A stretch of DNA of 64,000 bases from Pezicula radicicola (Eukaryota > Ascomycota > Leotiomycetes > Helotiales > Dermateaceae). The notes below the pieces were generated by a model, which was not told the origin of the DNA, made no database searches, and worked only from the letters and a program-made list of their open reading frames with translations. Positions within the stretch are counted from its first letter, which is position 1, and every line of letters starts with the position of its first letter. Of the stretch, positions 36,345-48,671 are shown one piece after another. Position numbers and translations under genes: made by a program. The stretch covers positions 496,001-560,000 of the forward strand of contig PDUO01000004.1 of the NCBI GenBank assembly GCA_003008705.1. The letters are read 5' to 3'.

Positions 36345-38681
36345 TCACTCAAGGAAGACGACCTTCCACTCTCGTCGTGCTTTGGCCCAATCGACAAGAT
36401 ATATCCAACCTAGCTCCTGGCGGTATGCATAGGAGCCACGCCAACCAATCATTAACACGTTGACAATAGGTAGCATAGCTAGCGAGTTACCATTCGCGTC
36501 AAAGTAATTCTTCGTCTTCCGCTCTTCGCCTGAATAAGTCGTGATACGCTTCCCCGACAATGAAAGTGCCATAAATTCATATAGAGTTTTCTTGTCGTGT
36601 TGAGGAGATGTTACTTCTTTTTCAAGTCGAATTACATCTCCACAAAGTTCACCAACAAACTCGCCTCTTGAGTCGATTATGTGGAGGCCGGACTTCTGAG
36701 GTATTTTCGCGAGTCGAAGAAATGCAATTTGGGCCCTTGTTAGTATGACCCCCGGCTTCAAGTCTTCCAGAAATGTACCAATTTTCGGAGACAATAGAGG
36801 AGAAGTTTGCCGAGTTTCAGTCATGGAAACTAGGTCTACTGCTTCCTTGAAAATGTGGTAACTCTGCCAACGCGTGTTGAACTGCTCACGTACGGTTGAA
36901 AAGTTGGTACTCTTTAGTAGCAGGGGGAATGATAAATTCGCAACGCATCCCTCGCTACAGGCAATAGCCATATAAAGTTCCCAATCGTCATCCATGATAG
37001 TCTCGATATGAGTGTTAAAGGCTTCGAGCAAGGCCGGCGGAGAAGAGACATCGCTTTTATACCAAGGCACCAACGTCCCATACGATTTTGTGGCTTGATA
37101 GTCCACTCGATCTGAAAGACTCATGACCGAGGACCACGACCAAGTTGGTAAGACTATTCCTGAGTTTTCGAGGGAAGTCGTAAAGTTATTACCAATATCA
37201 GCGTACCATCGCAGTGCTCGGTCAAAGTCTACTTGAGGGAGGCCATTTAAAAATACACCTTCCGTATCATATAGCGCTTTTGAAATGCCAGTGATTGCAT
37301 GATAGGTATCCGACGGATATGTGAGCGATCGAGAAGTGTAATTTTTGAGATGACGCGCGAAGGAAGCAAACCGTGAGCCGTCATCAGCGATCAGAAGTCC
37401 ATGTGAGGTGAACTCATTACGGAGCTTCTCAGGGTTACATTGGTCCTCATGGCAGATTGACTGCTCACATTCAAAAAAAGCTCGCACATTGGTGAAATAT
37501 AGCCGCCTTTTTGCTAGAACGGCTTCCTGGTATGTCCACCCGCGTGTATGCCATAAAGCGAGAGGATCGCCTTCAATTTCTCTAATAACATTTGTAACTC
37601 GAAGGCCTGATACATCCTCATGATATTGAACTACCTCCCGCGGATGGCCAATGCCGGGGATTCCAAAATCCATACTATCTCCGTATGCAACTATTAGCAC
37701 AAGGCGTGCTAACGAATAAATCTCGTTCATTGCGTTAATCTGATTTCCTTTGTCTTCTGCGTCGTCTTGGATGATACAGAGTCGGTCTGCCCAAAGATAC
37801 CTCTCACCTAATTGCGCGCAGACGCTCATGGCGTCCTCTATGGTTTGGGGCATTTCTGATGCAGGCAGCCCACCATCTTTCTTCATTCCTTCAATCGTGG
37901 CACGAGTGGCTGTAAGTAGGGAGGGACGAGTGTCCAAGCCCCATACGTAGCTTAGAGCAACAAAACTACAATCGTTCATTTCGACAATTACTCGCCGAAT
38001 AACATCGATAACTCGGAAACCTTTTGGTAGGCCCTCTTTGGCCTTGTATTGACACCCTTCGTGTCCTTCATAACATTCAGATATCTTGTCTTTCAAGTGA
38101 GTCCAAGAAACCATTTCTCTAACGTAGGGAAAGTTAGCAACTTCACCTTGTTAGCGATGTAAGTTTATAATTAGATGACAAACCATACCTTTATTCATGT
38201 CGCTTATGTGAAGATCCACCACCCAATCGAATGACGTTGCATTTCCATTGTTGTAGTGTGCATATACTTCTGCTAAGGAAATACTAGACTCTCCAGGCTC
38301 TTTTTGTCGAGACTGTTTCAGGTCAAGAATGAGAGTGGAATGTGTTCTCTCGAGATGAGAACATTGTGCTGGGTCGAAGGCTCTCAAGATTATACGTTTT
38401 GCAACACGGCAAAGCGGGCATTGTGTTGTCGTATCGTCCTCCACTGCTAGTCCCTTCCTTAAAGGGAACATGAATTTTTTGCAAGTCTCAATCCTCATAC
38501 ATACCATTAAGTGCCTAAACCGTAAGTGCTGACAGGAATAACACATGGATTCGGCCGAAGAGCTTAAGGAAGAACAGCTGGAGCATGGTTGGTGGAACAG
38601 CTCATTGACTTCGTCTATAGTCGGTTCTCCATTGTTAAGTTCCTGAAAGGAAGAACAATAAGCACAGTCGTTGCCCATCAT
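36345..38681 (-). CDS. HET-domain (heterokaryon incompatibility) protein (spliced)
   Basis: HET domains trigger cell death after fusion of genetically different hyphae. Exons 38681-38189 and 38116-36345 flank a 72-nt intron (GTATGG donor, GCTAAC branch, GAG acceptor, chosen because it restores frame as NKEMVSW). About 754 aa. The first 165 residues have a Cys/His-rich region (CAYCSSF, CSSCSSL, CYSCQHLRFRH, CPLC). The HET core follows near 215-360: FVALSYVWG, then MPQTIEDAMSVCAQLGERYL with WADRLCIIQDD, and RGWTYQE. The C-terminal 390 residues match no domain I know. Start is the first of two adjacent Mets; an upstream GTG frame is open but lacks ATG. Flanks are repeat-rich, as is common for such genes. 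Confidence 0.88.
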
Positions 38682-38710
38682 GAGTAATCTATGAATGCGC
38701 CCTTTAATGT

Positions 38711-38863
38711 TCACAAGAAGTCCTCAAGCTTAAGCTTGCAACCTGCCAACCGGAATGTCTCGAAGGTGGTGGTAAAGATCTTCCGGTTGACATGAATATC
38801 AAGCAATCCAAAAGAGGAGCCTCGTTTCGGCTCGAGATTAAAGTGGACGAGTTGGTCCAACAT
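38711..38863 (-). CDS. Doubtful small ORF upstream of the HET gene
   Basis: 50 codons from ATG at 38863, same strand as the HET gene and ending 30 bp before it. The residues (MLDQLVHFNLEPKRGSSFGL, then LDIHVNRKIFTTTFETFRLA) look more protein-like than random. It could be a small gene, a fragment of a neighbouring gene, or an upstream ORF in the HET 5' UTR. No family recognised. The rest of the spacer (38864-39315) is AT-rich and empty. Confidence 0.25.
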   Translation of the reverse strand: MLDQLVHFNLEPKRGSSFGLLDIHVNRKIFTTTFETFRLAGCKLKLEDFL

Positions 38864-39315
38864 GAAGCTATTAACAATGAAGTGATTTCTGATTACAAGT
38901 TTTTCAAATATAATAAAACAACGTAGGATTGACAAGAAGATCGAAAGATCTTACGGTATTGCTGCCATTTATCACAAAAGTGAGGATGATATAGTATTGT
39001 CGGTAATTATCAAATAATAGAGCGATGTTGTAAGAAGGAACGAAGGTGCGCCCACTTAAATATAGTCAGCATGTGGCTGAGCAGACACGTGATACTATAT
39101 TTACTTGATATGTATTAGGGGATAGTCTCGTAGGAAAGATTAAACAAACTGTTTTACTGTTTTATTCTAAAGGATTAGACTAATCTAGGCCACCCCTGCT
39201 TAAGCTGTTTTTGACCTTCATCATAAACACTTACCTACTTTAGGTTTCTGACTATGGGTTGAAGTAGGTAACGCAAACTAAATCATAAGTAACGAGAAAT
39301 GCAAAAAGTGCCTTA

Positions 39316-41019
39316 TTAGGAACCTCCCTCCTCACCATCAGTAACAGCAACAATCTTCAACCCTTTCGCCTTCACAACTCTCTCGTCAGAGATCCAATAA
39401 CTCTCCGGTAAATCAATATCCTCCCTCTTCTTCTCCAAAATCATGTCAGCAACAGCCTTCCCACATAAATGCGTATTCGGCATCCCATGACCAGTATAAC
39501 CTGCACAAATCCAAAGTCCACCACCACCTCCTAATTCCGTACTAACCTTTCCTACCCATGGATGTTTATCTCTACTATATCCCATAATTCCACTCCATTC
39601 CATACTAGCTTTTAATTCTGGATCGGTATTTTGGACGTCTAACATGTTGTTTAGTTCTCGTCGGAGGTAGGCTGCTGCTGGGGGGTCGATTTCTGAGTCG
39701 TCTGATATCCCTACGCCCCCTTTGAGGGCGAAACCACGACCTCCGCCGAACATTAGTTCACCTCCTTTAGTAGAATTATCGGAAGAGGATGTGGTTGTTG
39801 AGAAAGGTCGTTGAACCAGGTAATCGTCTTGATGTACTTTTCTGAGTTGTTGGCCTATAAAGTAGTAGGTATGTGTAAGTGGAGAGTTGGCACCACTGTT
39901 GATTGGAGACATAGTTTTTGGTGGAAGCAGACTACTCATTTCACCGCGGACAGGAACGATGAGGTCGCTGAAAGAGGGCAGGAGATGTGATGTATAGGCA
40001 TTTGTTGTGAGGAGGATTTGTTTAGTAGCTATCATTCCGCGAGCTGTATGCACAATCCAGGGGTGGTCTTCGGCTGTTGCTAGTTTCTGGAGATGTGTAA
40101 CTGGTGTATTGGTTTGTAGGTTGAAAGAACCTTCTAAGGCAGAGGTGGTGGTTTGATTGTTGCGAGACAGTAAATCTTCGAGTATTCCAGCTACAAGCTT
40201 ATAAGGCCAGAGACTAGCTGCCTTGGCTTGAATGATTACTCCTGCAGCTGTAGGTACGCGTAGCTCTGCAAGTGACGGGTTTACAGAATCTTTGGTGACG
40301 ATAGTGACGAGGTTTCCTAGCTCTGGGGCCAGTGCTTTGAATGCCTGAGTTTGTTCTTTTGCTTCTTGGAAGCTGGGCTCAGTAAAATAGGCGTGCACGC
40401 TTGGTAGAGATTTCCAGTCACACTGGATGTTCTTTTCTTCAACGAGGGCTTTGACTGTTTCGTAGTTTCGGATCTCGAATCTGCCTATATCTACTGGACG
40501 AGAATATAGAATTGGTCTGTCCGTAACGGAGGGAGTTAGCAATTACTTCTTCTGTAGAGGATTTGGAGTTGTTGCCCCCGAGACATATCTCGATAGAAAA
40601 CGTCTTGAAAGGGGATGTCTCCAGAGGAACTCCTCTTAAAATACTCCCGAATAGGAATGAAAGTGCTCCTCCCATACGTACTGGCAATGACCACCGTTCT
40701 AAGTGCTCTTGTCAGACTTTGTTGCTGTTATGAAGAATAGTTGTACAAGTCTTACACGTCCTGTAGCTCCCCAGCATGCCTCCCTTGCTTCAAGCATGAC
40801 AATATCGAGGTTCTTGCCATTTTGATTCTCACGCAGATAATGGGCTGCTGAGGCTCCAGAGATCCCACTTCCAATAATCACGAGATCTGTCGTAGCTGGT
40901 AGGGAGGCAGTTGTTCTGTGGCCAAGGAGGACTGAAGAGGGTTGTGTGTGCCAGAATGACTTAGTTGGATTTTGCGATGGAAGACTGGACTGGCCAGAGA
41001 CAAGCTTTGAAACGGTCAT
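39316..41019 (-). CDS. DAO-type FAD-dependent oxidoreductase with a 17-nt microexon (spliced)
   Basis: Flavoprotein of the D-amino-acid oxidase / glycine oxidase superfamily. Exons 41019-40756, 40698-40682 (17 nt) and 40516-39316 give 493 aa. The dinucleotide fold LVIIGSGISGASAAHYL lies near 50-70. The fungal motif GATGRNGGHCQP is spread over three exons: GR ends exon 1, NGGHC and part of Q come from the microexon, and the rest is exon 3. The C-terminal substrate/FAD loop reads MGYSRDKHPWVGK, then GLWICAGYTGHGMPNTHLCG. Introns are 57 and 165 nt, with GTAAGA and GTACGT donors and a GCTAAC branch in the second. Substrate cannot be told; secondary amines or amino acids are typical. The start at 41019 is the first ATG of the frame. 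Confidence 0.88.
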
Positions 41020-41377
41020 GATGGCACTGAATGATGTACCAAGATTGGGTGGCACCTCGGGAGGTATGTCTTTCGTTCAATGTAGATAGGTAGGGATAAA
41101 GCAAAGGTGGGATAGCGCGAGGTCATTGGCTTTCGCTTAGCTCACGTGTACCAGGAGGAAGTCATTAGTTTTTAGTATTAAGTGATGGATAAAGTAAGAT
41201 ACAATTCTCTTTGGGTGCGTCCATATCCAAAAGTGATCTCTATTTTTTTCAGCTTTACGCCATATCCGTTTTTCGTGATAGAGTCCTGCCCCCTGAACGC
41301 CCACTAATCTGCCTGGCAACGCCTCGAAACCCAAAATAATCCAAGCATCCCATGGAAGACATACATACGCCATAAAT

Positions 41378-44258
41378 TTACAAGCTCACACTCGCACCGA
41401 TGCCACCACCAGCGTACCAAACAGTTTCGCTAAAACGTCCAAGCCTGACATCCACAGTACCCTTAGCATCAAGCTTCAAGGTTCCTCCCAAGGCATTTCG
41501 CATAGCTTCATATCCAACCGAATTCAGAGACCAATCTACAGGCAACTTTGGTGTTGTGCTGGCACCCGGTGGCACCTTGAAAGGAAGATCATAATTAATC
41601 TTGCCTATAGGTTCGGTGTGATTGTAAAAGGCTGTTGCATCTATCTTTTCTATAAATATTGTACTGTACTGAAGAGGCGAAAGGAGGGTAAAGGTAGCAG
41701 TTGACGTGAAGAGATGGAATGTAGCATCATCGATAAAGTGGGGTGCGTTTCTGTCCTCTCCATCGCTATCTCCACCATCATGGCCTGTACGTGGTGTCGA
41801 TAGCCTAGGGGTTGGAATTTCGATCTTGAATTTACTGAGTGTTCTTCCGAGTCGTGGCTGGCTTGGGATAGAGCCTTCGTGTGTCTGAAACGTCAAGGTA
41901 GTGTTAAATCCAGATATATACTGGGATATTAGCTCCCTGCTGATGTTGCGCGCTATATCTCCTCCGAATTTTGTAGGATCCCAAGTGGCATCAATGAGGA
42001 TATTCGTATTGTTTCCGGCAACGACGTTAATATCCCTTGCCGTTGCTTCGCCGATTATTGATCCGTTATTGAGAATGTGTATATTTATGAAAGGAACATG
42101 AGCAGTGTATGCCGTGGGGTTGGTAAAGTTGACTCTGGCTTGCAAGTCTAGAGAAGTCTTGCCAGTATTGATAATACTTAGGTCGCCCACCTTAGGAAAA
42201 ATTTTCCCAAAGTCATGGCGGCCATTTGAGATCGCTGCAGACACCTCGTCAGCCTTCCGTGCGGCCGAGCTGAAAAAAAAAACAAACGGACGGTGGTCTA
42301 ACGTTTCACAGGAACGACCCCCTCTGCAGGCATATCACTAATAGCGAACTCCCCAAGTACAGTTGATACCTCCACATCAACAAGGGCAACAATCTTAAGT
42401 TTGAGGGCTTTGCCGTCTCCACCAAAGAGTAGCGCCTGAAGAACATCAGTAAAGACATCATCATCTGTGATGTCCAATGGAGCACTCTCTATTCTGGCCC
42501 GGATCTCGAGAGTTGAGTCCTCTTCATCTGTAGAATTAATTCTCTTTGAGGTCGCATTCTGCCATTTTCGAAGATTGAGCTCGCCAAGTTTGTCACCTTT
42601 GTAAAAGACGTCCGCCGTCGCACGCACTTTCGTGACGTTGATACCAAAATTCATCTCCTTCGGCAATCCAGCCTGAACAATAATGTTTGCGGATATTTGA
42701 GGCTTGGAAGCATCTGTATCTGGCTCTGCCCACGGGTCAGGTAGGCTGAAATGCGTATCTGTTAGGGAGAAGTTTTTGATGGCGTTGTCAAATGTGTGCC
42801 CAGGGAACGGAATGGGTACTGTGACACTTGAAACAATTTGACTAATCCAAGCTGGGGTATCTCCCGAGGGCGCATTTGATCCTCGAACAAAGATGGTGGT
42901 GTCGTTCCCATGAATATAGTCTCCAAGGAGAAGATCAAGCGGCGAAGTATGGGTGTTAGGACAATTTGTTGTCAAGATCTTTGGAATTTCTCGAACGACG
43001 CCTCCAACATTGACGATTACCTGCGCATGTGGCTCAACGTTGATAGTATCGGTGATGGCATCCGCAAGGCGAATATAAGTCTCGGTGGGTGCACAGTTGG
43101 GCACAAGGATATCAAAGCCAAGGGGAGGAATGGTGAGTTTAAGAGGATAGTTGTTGACAATGGAAAGCGACACGTCGGCAGCCATGCCGCGGCGTCCGTT
43201 CGTTGATACTGGGACCTCTCGGAAGTTCAACTTAGTAATGTTGTATTCAGGTATGGCTGGAAGGTCATTGCCTGCTATGAGTCAGCTAAAACTTCACATT
43301 TATGAAAAACTTCAATCGCTGAGATCGTTGTGAACCATAAGTTTTGGCTACACTTATTAGGTTACATGCCAACTCTGTACGGGACAATCGAGCTTAAGTG
43401 GCAACCAGAGTGCAGAAATCAACTCAGTGATTTCTCGCCCAAGTAGAAGGAGGCAAAAGAACGATAGAGAGATTGACCTTCAAAGACAAGCGATTCCGAG
43501 ATACTCTGGGATCCAAGTGGGATTAAACCAGATTTCAAGGTAACATCTGCTATTCCCAGGACCCGTAACTGGCCAAGGCGGCCTTCAAGCCAATCATTGG
43601 CTATCCTTCGGATGCCTTCGACATCACCAGGCTCCAAATCCGTAAGGAAATCGATAGCGGTCGTATGTCCATTTCGTATGTTGACCACAACACGCGGCAC
43701 AGCGGCCGTGCCAATCAGGATATTGCCGTACTCAGGCAGATAGACCTTAACTTGCGACTCCTCGCTTTCGACTTCTTTGGCAATCCAAGTGCCGAACCGC
43801 CCAATATTTCGAACTGCATTATTCCTGACCCGCGACGCATCCAGCTTAAAGTTCGCTTGGACTCTCGCTCTGACGCCCGTAGGTGTGAACGAATCTATTG
43901 ACAGATTCGTCGGCTCAATTACCAAAGACTCCTTGGCATATTCCTCCACAACGGCCGGTGCGATGAATGCACCGATGCTGGCACCTATTGAGGCTATGCA
44001 AAGTATGCCAACAGCAAGGAAAGTTGGCCACCGTCTGCCACCCTTTGTAGACTTGCTCCGCCGCCCTTCTTGCAACGATCGCAATGAAGTCGCAGCTGGT
44101 GAAGGTATTCTCTCTTCGGTTTCGTGCCCATCATAGCGAGGAGTACCATCTGTACGCGATAACAAGGGCTGAGATTCGTGTGAGTCGTCTGAATGATTCG
44201 AATGGGCTGACGTTGGCCGTTCAGACTCGCCAAGCAGGGGCGAAGATGGATGCGACAT
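41378..44258 (-). CDS. Large single-pass membrane protein with LEA-like/DUF3712 lumenal repeats, Tag1-like (spliced)
   Basis: Exons 44258-43478, 43271-42303 and 42234-41378 give about 868 aa. A Ser/Pro-rich cytosolic N-tail with SHPSSPLLGESE and a dileucine-like SQPLLSR precedes one membrane helix (FLAVGILCIASIGASIGAFI, about 85-105). The long remainder is beta-rich with Asn glycosylation sites (NLSI, NITK, NDTT, NFSL). This layout matches fungal proteins often labelled 'pre-rRNA processing protein' and yeast YLR173W/Tag1, a vacuolar protein needed to end autophagy; the assignment is from memory and only moderate. Intron 1 is 206 nt. Intron 2 uses an unusual GTTAGA donor; I chose the acceptor CTGCAG at 42235 because it keeps frame and has CTGAC upstream, but other acceptors are possible. 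Confidence 0.75.
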
Positions 44259-44934
44259 TGTTACGGTTGCGACCGTGTGGTCGAGTGGTTTTCAACGTCC
44301 AGCGTTATGGTCGTGGATGTTCTCCTTTGCGGTGCCCACTGGAGAGGTATTTATACATGTAAGAATGGTCATGAAACAAGTGTGTTGGGGAGGTGACGAT
44401 GAGGTGAAAGCTGGGGACGGCAGATTAGGTGCACTTATCGTAAGCGAGTCTGGGCAATTAGTGTTGACTGGGGCATGAGTGAGCTAAAGCTATAGAGAAG
44501 GTACAGTACAGGCATTCTTGGCATTGCTTAAGGAAATCGATTTCAACACAGAAGATGAGGAGTGAAATTTTAGATACACATAGCTACAGAATATAAATTA
44601 AGAGTTAATCAATGCGTGAGGTGAAGTTATCTGTTTAATCACATGCATACGGACAGTTGGTACCTGAAAATCTCTGTTGAAAATCAGGCACCACTAGCAC
44701 TAGTTTTCTTACCTATCCGCATGAGATCAGAGCCATTCGATTTGAGCTATCAGTCGAGCAGCTGTGGAGGACCACATGAGTCAACAAGTTTACACAGAAA
44801 AATCGTGCCTACGCCCTTTGCGCATAATAAGTGACACCATTTTCCTCCTGCATTCCGACATTTGTTTCTTTTCCTTTCGCGCCTCGTTCTACTCCCCAAT
44901 CTCTTGAATCAATTGACTCCTCAGCAGTCTCAAC
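44259..44934. promoter_or_regulatory. Divergent promoter region with Gcn4/Cpc1 heptamer upstream of ARG3
   Basis: 676 bp between two start codons. TGAGTCA at 44777-44783 (the reverse complement of TGACTCA) lies about 150 bp upstream of the ARG3 ATG, a typical place for a general-amino-acid-control site. A second, partial TGACTC is at 44914-44919, probably inside the 5' UTR. By chance about eight such heptamers are expected in 64 kb counting both strands, so position is the main support. Confidence 0.5.
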
Positions 44935-46086
44935 ATGCCTCCTACCAAGTCTGCGAGGACAGCTCTCCAATGCTTGTCCAAAGCTCAAAAACGATCATAT
45001 TCAAGCCCAGCAACACCTCTGACTTCTCCTTTCGCACCCCGCCATTTACTCTCAATTTCAGACCTCTCTCCTGCTGAGCTTACTACCCTCGTTCGAAATG
45101 CCAATTCCCATAAGCAAGCCATCAAGTCGGGCTCAATACCAAAGAACTTGCTTGGTAGCTTGAATGGCAAGACGGTCGCTATGATGTTCAATAAGAGGAG
45201 TACTAGGACTCGGGTTTCCACTGAAGCTGCTGTTGCTACAATGGGCGGCCACGCTATGTTCTTGGGCAAGGATGATATTCAATTGGGGGTTTGCCTACCA
45301 TCTCCATACAAAGTTGGGGGGCTAGACTAAATAATATCACAGGTGAACGAATCGTTATACGACACATCCCTCATCATCTCTTCCATGACGTCCTGTATGG
45401 TAGCACGCGTAGGACCTCATTCCGACGTGGCAGACCTAGCCAAGCACTCCTCCGTCCCCGTCATTAACGCCCTGTCCAACGACTACCACCCCCTACAAAC
45501 CATTGCTGATTTCCTCACTATCCACGAAGTCTTCCCATCGAACGTATCTAGCAGCCACTCCACTATTCCCAGTCTCGGCCTCGAGGGTCTCAAGATCGCA
45601 TGGATTGGAGATTCAAACAATGTGCTTTTCGACTTGGCGATTGGAGCTCTGAAATTGGGTATTGATATTGCGGTTGCTTCGCCAAAGGGCTATGAAATTC
45701 CAGCTGGCATGCGAGAAATCATCACTTCCTCGGTAGCAGGCGTAGCATCACCAGGACAACTCATTGAGACCAATGTTCCAGAAGAAGCTATCAAAGACGC
45801 TGATATTCTCGTCACAGACACGTGGGTATCAATGGGCCAAGAAGAGGAGTCTGCAAAGCGACTAAAGGCATTCGCTGGCTACCAGATCACGAATGAGTTG
45901 GCCAAGCGAGGTGGGGCAAAGGAAGGTTGGAAGTTCATGCATTGCTTGCCCCGCCATCCAGAGGAGGTTGCAGATGAGGTCTTCTATGGTCCCCGATCTC
46001 TGGTTTTCACCGAAGGGGAGAATAGGCTATGGGCTGCTATTTCTGCTTTGGAAGGATTTGTTGTTAACAAGGGTGAAATTGTTTAA
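44935..46086 (+). CDS. ARG3: Ornithine carbamoyltransferase, mitochondrial (spliced)
   Basis: Makes citrulline from ornithine and carbamoyl phosphate, in the mitochondrial matrix in filamentous fungi. Exons 44935-45288 and 45343-46086 join in phase 0 across a 54-nt intron (GTTTGC donor, ACTAAAT branch, CACAG), giving 365 aa. The first 35 residues have Arg/Lys/Ser and no acids, a matrix presequence. The carbamoyl-phosphate site MFNKRSTRTRVSTE is near 85-98; HCLPRHPEEVADEVF near 315-330 holds the catalytic Cys and the ornithine-binding loop. Length fits fungal OTCases. It converges on NOP15. Confidence 0.97.
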
Positions 46087-46534
46087 GCAGCATTTACAAA
46101 GATACCAGGGGTTAACAAAAGTTTTTGACATAATATGACATAATAGGAGGATATGAATTCAATTATTTAATCGGGAGTTTTAAGGCTCTCCGTTACAGTA
46201 ATTGTATGTTTTTTTTATAAAAAAAAAAAGCACGAATGGACAGAAAATATCAAGTTTGGGTGGCATTTATGACGCGACTCCTGAAACAATGTTGTTGATG
46301 TAAAAGTACAGCAGTTTAAACACCACCATACTGTCGGTGAGATTAGACTCCTCAGATTTCACAAAAAGTCTTCACGAGCAAAGCGCAAGAGATGCAAAAA
46401 GGGAGCAAGGTAGGTATGCTAATCGAAATGTGTTCAATTGCTGCAAAATTTAAGAGCTCGTATTTTCCCCTAGACCAAAAACTCCAAACAACCATGCAGC
46501 AAAGATTACTAGCAACATCTAAACCATCATATCT
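46087..46534. other. Convergent 3' spacer ARG3 / NOP15
   Basis: 448 bp between two stop codons, AT-rich, with a poly-T/poly-A block near 46209-46230 that may belong to the ARG3 3' end region. No coding frame seen. Confidence 0.5.
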
Positions 46535-48115
46535 CTAAGCAAGAGCTGACTTCGACTTCTTCTTCTTAAGCTTTTTTGCTTCTCCACTAGCAGCAGGTGT
46601 CTCGACAACGGGAGCGGCAACTTCCTTCTCAACCACAGTCGTCTTAGACTTCTTCTTCTTGACTTTCTTCTCTGGAACCTCAACCACCTCCTCGACTACG
46701 GTTTCTGTGACGATGGGAGTAATTTCTTTTGTTTCGGGGACAGGGGTAGGGGCGTTCTCAACGAGCGCCGGGTTTTCAGCTACCTTTGCCTTCTTTCCCT
46801 TCTTCTTTGACTTAGATGATTCCTCAACTGCAGGAGGCGCTTCGATAGCCTTTGGCTCCTCCTTCTCCGCCTCACCATCAGCCGTAATGACCAACTTCTC
46901 TCCTTTTTTTGCAACATCCTTGGTAGACTTGATTTTTGGTGCCTCGTACTCATAACCAATCTCTTTCATCTTGTCTGCCTTAATCTTTCTCCGCTCTTCC
47001 TCCTTCTCAATACGCTTATCCCAAGTTGTCTCTGATGCACCTTGCTTGAGCTTGCGGCCGGCAATTTTGTTCCATGGAACTTTCTTGAACCGCTTGTTGG
47101 CACCCTTGAAAAGATTCTCGGGGACTTGCTCCTCGGGGATGATCTTGACCTTGAGAATATGTTCAAAAAGAAGGTAGTTGTCCATAGTCTTGGCAACGAT
47201 GTCAGCAACGGTAGAAGACTCAAACTTGATCCATGCAATGTGCTTGCTTGCACCAGTCTTTCGGTTACGGGCAAGACGAAGACTCTGAATGGTTCCAAAT
47301 TGCTTGAAATATTCTCGCATCTCATTCTCGTAGAAACCGTGGGGAATACGACCAATGTATACAACACCAGGTCTATCACCAGCAGCAGCTTCAGCGGCCT
47401 TCTTAGCCTGCTTCTTCAATTTCTTATTGAGAGTTGGGACTTCAGCAGGTTCAGCAACATTAGTAACGTGTTCCTCCTCATCGCTCTCGAAGCCCTTGAG
47501 GAAAGCCTCAGTCTGGTCATCGTCTTCTGAAAGCGCGTCTGCATCCTCTTCAACAGCTTCAGCGTCTTCCTTCTCCTCAGCCTCGTCCTCCTCTGAAGAG
47601 TATGTAGTATCATCTGCCTTCTTTGGTTCTTTCTTAGGCTCCTTCTTGGGCTTGGCTTTGCTTATGGACTTGATCTCTGATTCAGTTGCATCTTCGGCCT
47701 TAACTTCCTTCGCAGCACTATTCTTGGACTTTTTGGGCTCCTTTATGGGAGCGACAACAGGGATTTCAGACTCGACAGCTTTAGCGGGAGTTGTTACCTT
47801 TTTGGCAGGCTTCGGCTTGGGAGCTTCGTCAATGGATGGCTTTGGTGTCTTGGACTTCTTAACTTTGACAGGAGCAGCATCATCAATTGCTAATTATATT
47901 TGATCAGTAAATGGTATGGAACAAATCCAAGATGTCGTCGTACCTTTGCGCTTCTTGGCTGGTTCTGCAACATCAACTGCGACTTTCTTGGCCTTCTTCG
48001 CTTTTGCAACTTCATCCGCAGCCACGGAAGCTATGTGTATTGTTAGCAGATTTTTTTTTGTTGGAGAAGACTGCTACTCACCCTTGCGCTTCTTGTTCTC
48101 GATATCTTTAGCCAT
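46535..48115 (-). CDS. NOP15: Nop15-type nucleolar RRM protein (MKI67-interacting family; spliced, 3 exons)
   Basis: RNA-binding factor of pre-60S ribosome assembly, acting at ITS2. Exons 48115-48082, 48030-47944 and 47889-46535 give 491 aa. The N-terminal 200 residues alternate Lys-rich and Asp/Glu-rich blocks (KKPKKEPKKE, then SSEEDEAEEKEDAEAVEED). The RRM spans about 213-290, with RNP2 VVYIGRIPHGFY and RNP1 KHIAWIKFES. The family-specific tail follows: AKTMDNYLLFEHILKVKIIP and NKRFKKVPWNKIAGRKL. The C-terminus is again Lys/Glu low-complexity with KKKKSK. Much longer than yeast Nop15 (220 aa) because of the charged ends. The conserved start MAKDIENKKRK comes only from the first 34-nt exon. 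Confidence 0.93.
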
Positions 48116-48671
48116 GGTGGAGGAGTTCAATGGCGTTTGGTATCGTTCGGATGATGTACTTGAACTTTTTGTGTCTGCGACAGATATTTTTTTGACCCAG
48201 AATTCTGCCCATCAAGCGGTGAGCTAAATTGAGCGAGTCTTCCCCACCACGCTGTAACATATTCTGATGGTCCTTCACCTCTACCATCAAAGAACCTTCA
48301 AAAGTTTAGTTGAATTATCTCACATTGCTTTTATTATCTCAGTAATTCTCTTAGTTTCGCAACTTTGCACTTTGCCCACAATGAGGAACATTCAGCCTGA
48401 TAGGAAACTCGCAGACTGAACTATTCCGAGTCAAAATGCCCGAAGTCCGCGCCGTAAGATAACTAGCACCTGATTGTCTACGTCGAGGCACAGAGTTGGT
48501 GTAGCATGCCCAACTATTACTGAGATATCTCAATCTTTTAACGGCTGGATAGTTGCACCGGCCGCTATAAGTAATTTGTTGCCGTGCTTTTTTTGCGATG
48601 GCATAAGTACCTACATAGTTCCCATCCTCTTCTCCAGTTTTCTCTGGATCAACATTCTGTTGCCAATAACA
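48116..48671. other. Divergent upstream region NOP15 / short-chain dehydrogenase
   Basis: 556 bp between two start codons. A plus-strand frame is open upstream of the dehydrogenase ATG but has non-ATG starts and no conserved content. No regulatory motif stood out. Confidence 0.4.

Noticed and set aside
47355..47903. 182-codon Ser-rich plus-strand frame
   Set aside because: Antisense of the charged region of NOP15.
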